A stretch of DNA of 10,548 nucleotides, from positions 1 through 10,548 of the forward strand of contig CALYQE010000063.1 in NCBI GenBank assembly GCA_945281075.1. Reading direction: 5' to 3'. The stretch comes from an uncultured Lactobacillus sp. (GTDB lineage: Bacteria > Bacillota > Bacilli > Lactobacillales > Lactobacillaceae). Shown in pieces: positions 6,574 through 10,548 of this stretch. The notes below the pieces were generated by a model. That model saw only the letters and a list, made by a program, of their open reading frames with translations, did not search any database and was not told the origin of the DNA. Each line of letters starts with the position of its first letter. The first letter of the stretch is position 1. The position numbers and the translations under genes were made by a program.

Positions 6574-8320
6574 CTACCTTGTCTTCTAATTCTTGTCTTT
6601 GCCACATTTCTGCATACCAACCTTGTTCAGCCAGTAACTGCTCGTGTGTTCCGCGTTCAACAATGCGTCCGTTTTTTAACACCAAGATCAGATCGGCATT
6701 CATGACGGAAGTCAAACGGTGGGTGGCAATTAAAGTGGTTTTTCCATCACGTTCTTTTCTTAGTGATTCTAAGATTGCCATCTCAGTTCGAGCATCAACT
6801 GCTGATAAGGCATCATCTAAAACTAAGATTTTACTTTGCTTTAAGAGTGCCCGCGCGATCGACATTCGTTGCTTTTGACCACCGGATAAGGAAACTCCAT
6901 TTTCTCCAATTAGCGTGTTGTATCCGCCAGGCATCTGGAGAATGTCATTATGCAAATCACTCTTCTTTGCGGCAGTAATAATCGAATTTTGATCCGAATC
7001 AGCATTCGAAAAAGCAATATTCTTTTGAATACTGGTTGAAAATAAGTAGTTGTCTTGTGGCACATATGAAATTTGCCGCAATAAAACATTTAACGGGATT
7101 TCACGGATATCGTGACCGTTTAAAGTGATCTGACCATCATATTTATCAAATTCACGCAGTAAGAGCTGAATAATTGTTGTTTTCCCGGCACCGACTTTGC
7201 CCACCAGACCCAAGGTTTGACCCGTTTTGAGCGTAAAGTCAATATTGTGTAAAACAGGAATTTGCGGTTCATCAGGGTAAGCAAACGACTTTACCTGATA
7301 AGTCAAGTCACCATCAATATCTTTTGCCTTGAGACTCAAATCCGCCTTTTGATCGGTAATTTCCGGCTTTTCATCCAATAATTTTTCCACGCGGTCATAG
7401 CTGGCGCTACCACGCTCTAAAATATTAAAGAGGTAGCCAATTGCAAACATTGGCCAAACCATGTTGCCAATATAGGCAATGAAGGAAACTAATTGTCCAA
7501 TGGTCAGGGCTTTATTAGTTACTAGTAAGCCCCCATAAATGATCGTAATCGCATAAGTTAAACCGATCAGCAAGGTGCCCAAAGGGTCAAAAAGTGAATC
7601 CCACTTGAAGACCCTTTTGTTAATTTGAATCGTCTGCTTGACCATGTCGTTGAAAGCAGCTGTATCTTCTTTACCTTGTCCAAAAGTTTTGATTACTTTA
7701 ATTCCAGAAACAGATTCCTGGGTCTTATTATTCAAACGTGAAAAAGCTGCTTGCGATTCATCAAAAGCATCATAAAGCTGATCCCCTAATTTCCATGCCC
7801 CCCAAGCTAAAAATGGAAATGGCAATAAGGCAACAATTGTCAGGCGCCAATCAACAAAGATAACCATTGCAAACATGGTTGAAACAGTCATTAATAATGA
7901 ATCAACAAGTGTTAAGACACCTTCACCTGCAACTTCTTGAATTGCCGAAACATCATTAGTTGCGTGCGCCATCAAATCCCCCGTACGATGTCTTTGATAA
8001 AAAGTCCGGTCCATCTCCATAAAGTGCCGAAACAGTTTTGAGCGCATTTGTAATTCAAGCTCTGCTGCTCCACCCAAAATTTGTTTACGCCATAAAAAAC
8101 GAAAACCATATAGCAATGCAGCTGCAAAAATAATAGCCAGAATCAACAAACCATATTGTTCCCATGAAATGTGGCCACGGTCGAGCTGATCAGCCATCAA
8201 GCCCAAGATTCTTGGTGGAACCAAATTGATCACTGAGGTTAGAGCTAAAAACGTCACTCCAATTAGATAACGCTTCTTTTCTTTTTTAAAAAACCATCCC
8301 AGCTTAAAAAATATACCCAT
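6566..8320 (-). CDS. ABC exporter half-transporter, LmrC/BmrC-type subunit with degenerate Walker B
   Basis: A 584-residue half-transporter and first gene of the exporter pair. The membrane domain covers about 18-300 with six predicted helices. The nucleotide-binding domain has Walker A GKVGAGKT (374-381), Q-loop Gln422, a consensus signature LSGGQ (478-482), Walker B ILVLDD (498-503) and His534. Asp503 stands where the catalytic Glu should be, the mark of the degenerate-site subunit of asymmetric exporters. Paired with the neighbour, it gives one competent site (this LSGGQ with the partner's Glu522) and one impaired site (this Asp503 with the partner's SQGQ). The ATG at 8318-8320 has AAGGTG (minus strand) at a normal distance. 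A terminator sits only about 20 bp upstream, so the promoter is unclear. Drug export is inferred from family. Confidence 0.93.
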   Translation of the reverse strand: MGIFFKLGWFFKKEKKRYLIGVTFLALTSVINLVPPRILGLMADQLDRGHISWEQYGLLILAIIFAAALLYGFRFLWRKQILGGAAELELQMRSKLFRHFMEMDRTFYQRHRTGDLMAHATNDVSAIQEVAGEGVLTLVDSLLMTVSTMFAMVIFVDWRLTIVALLPFPFLAWGAWKLGDQLYDAFDESQAAFSRLNNKTQESVSGIKVIKTFGQGKEDTAAFNDMVKQTIQINKRVFKWDSLFDPLGTLLIGLTYAITIIYGGLLVTNKALTIGQLVSFIAYIGNMVWPMFAIGYLFNILERGSASYDRVEKLLDEKPEITDQKADLSLKAKDIDGDLTYQVKSFAYPDEPQIPVLHNIDFTLKTGQTLGLVGKVGAGKTTIIQLLLREFDKYDGQITLNGHDIREIPLNVLLRQISYVPQDNYLFSTSIQKNIAFSNADSDQNSIITAAKKSDLHNDILQMPGGYNTLIGENGVSLSGGQKQRMSIARALLKQSKILVLDDALSAVDARTEMAILESLRKERDGKTTLIATHRLTSVMNADLILVLKNGRIVERGTHEQLLAEQGWYAEMWQRQELEDKVGE

Positions 8321-8340
8321 TTTTCACCTTTCTTCCCAAG

Positions 8341-8367
8341 AAAAAAGACGGAGAAATAATCCCCGTC
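8341..8367 (-). terminator. terminator after yneF, or leader terminator of the ABC operon
   Basis: On the reverse strand GACGGGGA (8360-8367) pairs with TCTCCGTC (8347-8354), 8 bp with one G-U, around a five-base loop, followed by six T (8341-8346). It lies 25 bp past the yneF stop and 20 bp before the first ABC start codon. That leaves no room for a promoter between hairpin and gene. Confidence 0.85.
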
Positions 8368-8392
8368 CTTATTTACAATCCAGTAAAATTGA

Positions 8393-8608
8393 TTATTTTT
8401 GATGCTTCATCATATTCATCACTTGGTTGACCTTCTTGGCAGAAGGTTTTTGTCCCATTTGTGACATCATAGCAACAATCATGTCTTCACTAATTGGTGG
8501 ATTATCTTTAAAATATTTCTTCATATATGCTCTTGCACCATAAAATCCGCCGACAAGGCCAACTAATAGTGCCACAATAATTAAAACAATCGCTAATCCA
8601 AATTTCAT
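8393..8608 (-). CDS. yneF: YneF family (UPF0154) small membrane protein
   Basis: A 71-residue protein with one N-terminal membrane helix (about 4-25, glycine-rich) and a charged cytoplasmic tail. The tail has the family sequence around NPPISEDMIVAMMSQMGQKPS (36-56) and ends in a methionine-rich helix. This matches UPF0154/YneF, conserved in Firmicutes and of unknown function. The start is well set by GAGGTG on the minus strand seven to eight bases before the ATG (8606-8608). In B. subtilis yneF lies a few genes downstream of lexA-yneA-yneB-ynzC, so the neighbourhood is a shortened version of that order. It is probably transcribed with ynzC, and a terminator follows it. Confidence 0.9.
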   Translation of the reverse strand: MKFGLAIVLIIVALLVGLVGGFYGARAYMKKYFKDNPPISEDMIVAMMSQMGQKPSAKKVNQVMNMMKHQK

Positions 8609-8677
8609 AAAATAGTCACCTCAATTTGTCCAATAGGTATATCTTACCGAAAATTTAAGTAAATTTAAAGAAGAAAA

Positions 8678-8926
8678 TCAGTCTTTTCTCAAACCTTTCT
8701 TGCGCTGAGCCTTTTTGGCTTTTTCGGAAGTAACTTCTTTGCCATTTTTATCGATAATAACCAAGTTTTCAACATCTTGTTTAAAACCCGCGCGGAAATT
8801 CTTAATAAACTCTTGATGAAGCTTTTCCCGCTCTTGTTCTTCTTCGGCACTCAGGCCTTCTTTTTCCTTTTTATGATAAAGATCATTGATTCTGTTAATC
8901 ATCTTTTTTTCATTATCTTCAGTCAT
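8678..8926 (-). CDS. ynzC: YnzC family (DUF896 / UPF0291) protein
   Basis: An 82-residue, highly charged protein. An N-terminal helical hairpin (about 6-45: INRINDLYHKKEKEGLSAEE, then REKLHQEFIKNFRAGF) is followed by a short Lys-rich tail. This is the DUF896/UPF0291 family, cytoplasmic and of unknown biochemical function. In B. subtilis ynzC belongs to the LexA-controlled yneA-yneB-ynzC operon divergent from lexA. Here it is itself directly divergent from lexA, with yneA and yneB absent. The start is ATG 8924-8926, with GAGAGGTG on the minus strand at seven bases. LexA control is plausible because one SOS box lies 66 bp upstream, but I see no strong promoter of its own. Confidence 0.9.
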   Translation of the reverse strand: MTEDNEKKMINRINDLYHKKEKEGLSAEEEQEREKLHQEFIKNFRAGFKQDVENLVIIDKNGKEVTSEKAKKAQRKKGLRKD

Positions 8927-8991
8927 TGTTATGCACCTCTCAATGTAAAAAGTCTACCCTATTTTAAGCAAGAAAAAAAGTTTAAATTCTT

Positions 8992-9005
8992 AGAACGCTT
9001 GTTTG
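8992..9005. promoter_or_regulatory. SOS box (LexA operator)
   Basis: AGAACGCTTGTTTG contains the GAAC-N4-GTTY core of the Gram-positive LexA (DinR) box, whose consensus is CGAACRNRYGTTYC. It overlaps the proposed lexA -35 (9003-9008), as expected for an autoregulated repressor. It may also act on the divergent ynzC gene. I found no second box in this gap. Confidence 0.8.
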
Positions 9006-9031
9006 TATTACGCGCAGATTTCTGCTAGAAT
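9003..9031 (+). promoter_or_regulatory. lexA promoter
   Basis: TGCTAGAAT (9023-9031) is an extended -10 with 5/6 match in the hexamer. TTGTAT (9003-9008, 3/6) lies 17 bp upstream of TAGAAT (9026-9031). The start would be near 9038. The -35 overlaps the SOS box. Confidence 0.65.
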
Positions 9032-9068
9032 AAGGATATAAAGATACTAGACTAAATGGGAGTATAAA

Positions 9069-9692
9069 ATGACCAACAAGCAAAACTCTAAGCAACTACA
9101 AATTTTACATTATATCTATGATACGGTTGAAAAACGGGGTTTTCCGCCAACAGTTCGTGAAATCTGCCAAGGAGTTCAGCTTTCTTCAACCTCAACGGTT
9201 CATGGTCATTTGTCAAGGCTAGAGCGCAAGGGTCTAATCGTTAAGGACGCCACCAAACCACGGGCATTGGAAATTACCGCCGAAGGGAAAAAAGCTATCG
9301 GTGTTAAGCCAACAGATATTCCTGTTGTGGGTGTCGTAACTGCTGGTCAACCGATTCTTGCCGTGGAAGAGATTGAAGATTACTTCCCGCTTCCACCTGA
9401 TTTGGCCAATGATGCTGGCGATCTGTTTATGTTGCACGTCCACGGTGAAAGTATGATCAATGCTGGTATTTTAAATGGTGATGATGTGATTGTTCGCAAG
9501 CAAAGCACCGCCTCCAACGGTGAAATTGTTGTTGCAATGACTGATGAAAATGAGGCGACTGTCAAGCGCTTCTATAAAGAGAAGGATCATTACAGGTTGC
9601 AGCCTGAGAACGATACCATGGCGCCGATCATTCTCACCAGTGTTCAAATTTTAGGTAAAGTGGTTGGTCTTTACCGTAATAATATTATTTAG
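9069..9692 (+). CDS. lexA: LexA repressor, SOS response regulator and self-cleaving peptidase
   Basis: A 207-residue LexA of normal length. Residues 1-70 form the winged helix-turn-helix ([31 protein letters not shown], about 25-55) that binds the SOS box. The C-terminal S24 peptidase domain has the autocleavage site VTAGQP with the Ala92-Gly93 bond, the nucleophile Ser128 in HGESM (126-130 region) and the general base Lys166 in ATVKRF. All elements for RecA-stimulated self-cleavage are present. GGGAG (9058-9062) is six bases before the ATG. The SOS box in its own promoter indicates autorepression. It is divergent from ynzC and followed by a terminator that overlaps the end of the convergent MerR gene. 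Confidence 0.97.
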   Translation: MTNKQNSKQLQILHYIYDTVEKRGFPPTVREICQGVQLSSTSTVHGHLSRLERKGLIVKDATKPRALEITAEGKKAIGVKPTDIPVVGVVTAGQPILAVEEIEDYFPLPPDLANDAGDLFMLHVHGESMINAGILNGDDVIVRKQSTASNGEIVVAMTDENEATVKRFYKEKDHYRLQPENDTMAPIILTSVQILGKVVGLYRNNII

Positions 9693-9718
9693 TTGCTCTC
9701 AGCTTCCCAATTAATAAG

Positions 9719-9747
9719 ACTGCTCATTTATCTAATGAGCAGTTTTT
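9719..9747 (+). terminator. rho-independent terminator of lexA
   Basis: ACTGCTCATT (9719-9728) pairs perfectly with AATGAGCAGT (9734-9743) around TATCT, followed by a T-run to 9747. The reverse strand has no T-run, so it serves lexA. Its right arm and loop encode the last residues and stop codon of the convergent MerR gene. Confidence 0.9.
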
Positions 9748-10090
9748 GTTTAAGCGCTGCTTCTAGTTGCTTTAGGCCAATATTTCTGCGCTCTAATTGG
9801 TTAATAATAGCTTCGTTTTCTTGAAGCTTGGTCCTCACTAAGTCCAAATTTTGTCGCCACTGCAATTCAGTACCGCACGCTTGATCATGTCGTAACTTAA
9901 TTGTACAAATTTCTTGTAAAGAAAAGCCTAATTCTTGCAGTTTTTTAATTTCCTCAAAGGCAGCTGTTTCCTGTTCAGTGAACCAATAATTTTTGCCTTT
10001 ACGCTTCGGAGTCAAAAGCTTTAACTGCAGATAAAATCTGACTGTGTCCTTAGTCGTCCCCATTTTATTAATAAACTCTTTTAAATACAT
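9728..10090 (-). CDS. MerR-family transcriptional regulator
   Basis: A 120-residue regulator. Residues 1-40 are a MerR-type helix-turn-helix plus wing (LKEFINKMGTTKDTVRFYLQ, then LLTPKRKGKNYWF), followed by the second half of the DNA-binding domain (about 41-66, LQELGFSLQEI). A coiled-coil dimerisation helix runs over about 78-117. The effector part is very short. It holds HDQACGT (68-74) with His68 and Cys72, plus Cys62, which might sense metal, thiol or redox state; that is speculation. I place the start at ATG 10088-10090, with AAGGAG five bases upstream (complement of 10096-10101). A longer frame to 10192 would add 34 residues without MerR similarity and run into the divergent gene. It probably controls the adjacent divergent membrane-protein gene through the palindrome between them. 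Confidence 0.88.
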   Translation of the reverse strand: MYLKEFINKMGTTKDTVRFYLQLKLLTPKRKGKNYWFTEQETAAFEEIKKLQELGFSLQEICTIKLRHDQACGTELQWRQNLDLVRTKLQENEAIINQLERRNIGLKQLEAALKQKLLIR

Positions 10091-10095
10091 TTTTA

Positions 10096-10101
10096 CTCCT
10101 T
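10096..10101 (-). promoter_or_regulatory. ribosome binding site that decides the MerR start
   Basis: AAGGAG on the minus strand lies five bases before ATG 10088-10090. This selects the 120-residue product, which begins exactly at the MerR helix-turn-helix, over the longer upstream frame. Confidence 0.8.
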
Positions 10102-10130
10102 GACGTTGGGTTAACCCCACATAGTTAAAT
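10100..10130 (+). promoter_or_regulatory. candidate MerR-type promoter with palindromic operator
   Basis: TTGACG (10100-10105, 5/6) and TTAAAT (10125-10130, 4/6) are 19 bp apart, the long spacer typical of MerR-activated promoters. Inside the spacer is the perfect palindrome GGGTTAACCC (10108-10117), with a partly symmetric extension to 10105-10120. The site lies between the MerR gene and the divergent membrane-protein gene. A 16-bp alternative (TAGTTA at 10122-10127) is possible, so the 19-bp reading is a hypothesis. Confidence 0.5.
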
Positions 10131-10151
10131 AATGACCGGAGGTACAATTTA

Positions 10152-10448
10152 ATGATCTTTTTGACTAAATTTCTAATCATTTTATACGCCATCTTAATGG
10201 CAATTTCCGCACTAGCAAGTTATCGGAAGCTTCCCCTTTGGCTAACTGGTCTCAATACCGTTACCGGCGTCTTAACCATTTTTTTTTGTCTAACCGGGCA
10301 AAAGCCGCTGACCATTTCTCTGCTAGTTGGCTTTTTGTTCATTGCTTTAGCTAATGGCTACTTCCTGCATCAAAAAGTCAATTGGAGTCACTGGCTAATT
10401 AGGCTCCTTTTAACTGGTATTTTGATTTGGCTAAATTGGCACTTTTGA
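10152..10448 (+). CDS. small four-helix membrane protein of unknown function
   Basis: A 98-residue, strongly hydrophobic protein with four likely membrane helices (about 3-22, 29-47, 52-73 and 79-97) joined by very short loops. There is no signal peptidase site and no soluble domain, so it is an integral membrane protein. Charged residues are few (Lys6, Arg25, Lys26, Lys51, Lys75, Arg84), and Trp and His cluster at the C-terminal end. GGAGG (10138-10142) lies nine bases before the ATG. I do not recognise the family; small transporters or membrane-stress proteins are possible but nothing in the sequence decides it. Its gene is divergent from the MerR-family regulator and shares a palindromic promoter region with it, so it is the likely target of that regulator. 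Confidence 0.75.
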   Translation: MIFLTKFLIILYAILMAISALASYRKLPLWLTGLNTVTGVLTIFFCLTGQKPLTISLLVGFLFIALANGYFLHQKVNWSHWLIRLLLTGILIWLNWHF

Positions 10449-10548
10449 TCTCTTGGCGGCTAAAAAATGACCCCAGTCTTTTTAAGCTAGGGAAAACAAA
10501 TCTAAGATTTCCACATTCATTATCTTTTTCGATTTCACAATATTTTTC
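10449..10548. other. right-edge segment without a supported gene
   Basis: Beyond the weak hairpin I see nothing firm. On the minus strand two frames are open to the edge: one ends at a TAA at 10482-10484, just before the hairpin, and could be the last 21 codons of a gene entering from the right. The other runs on into the membrane-protein gene. Neither has recognisable similarity. Confidence 0.3.
10462..10483. terminator. weak terminator-like hairpin
   Basis: An A-run (10462-10467), a three-base GAC/GTC stem around CCCA (10469-10478), and a T-run (10479-10483) begin 13 bp after the membrane-protein stop. The A and T runs can extend the stem past one bulged base. It could end transcription on either strand, but its GC core is very short. 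Confidence 0.3.

Noticed and set aside
8927-8991. Promoter for ynzC
   Set aside because: TAGACT and TAAAAT are possible -10 boxes on the minus strand, but neither has a recognisable -35 or TG extension, so I do not list one.
10091-10192. N-terminal extension of the MerR protein by 34 residues
   Set aside because: The extension covers the promoter region and start of the divergent gene, lacks similarity to MerR proteins, and the ATG at 10088-10090 has a strong ribosome binding site.
10482-10548. Possible C-terminal end of a minus-strand gene entering from the right edge
   Set aside because: The frame ends at a TAA just before a weak hairpin, but only 21 codons are visible, their sequence is not recognisable, and another minus frame is equally open.

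Overview
The window looks like a chromosomal segment of a low-GC Gram-positive bacterium of the order Lactobacillales, most likely Lactobacillus. The DNA is AT-rich and ribosome binding sites are strong AGGAGG types. A LexA with a Bacillus-type SOS box sits beside the small Firmicutes proteins YnzC (DUF896) and YneF (UPF0154), and the protein sequences resemble lactobacillal homologues. The species cannot be fixed from the sequence. There are ten complete protein genes and one partial gene. I saw no tRNA, rRNA, insertion sequence, prophage or CRISPR array, so this reads as core chromosome.

Left part (1-1237, minus strand): the first 16 codons of rpsB (ribosomal protein S2), preceded by a structured leader of about 118 nt and a good promoter. 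Upstream of it is a gene fusing a TrmN6/YabB-type tRNA methyltransferase to a GIY-YIG (UPF0213/YazA) domain. Next (1263-3172, plus strand) are two membrane-lipid genes, a PlsC-like acyltransferase and a cyclopropane-fatty-acid synthase (cfa), separated by a terminator and each with an extended -10 promoter.

Middle (3233-8926, minus strand): a GlcD-type FAD-linked 2-hydroxyacid oxidoreductase with a consensus promoter; a two-gene heterodimeric ABC exporter of the LmrCD/BmrCD type with overlapping genes; and the small genes yneF and ynzC. A terminator lies only about 20 bp before the first ABC gene, so how the transporter is expressed is an open question.

Right part (8992-10448): lexA is on the plus strand, divergent from ynzC, with an SOS box overlapping its -35. 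Convergent to lexA is a MerR-family regulator whose stop codon lies inside the lexA terminator. The regulator is divergent from a small four-helix membrane protein, and the shared 61-bp gap holds a GC palindrome inside a possible 19-bp promoter spacer, the usual arrangement of a MerR-controlled promoter. The last 100 bp contain no gene I can support.

Most of the window is ordinary housekeeping. The points most worth a second look are the MerR/membrane-protein pair with its operator-like dyad, the rpsB leader, the acyltransferase with substitutions in two catalytic motifs, and the terminator in front of the ABC operon.
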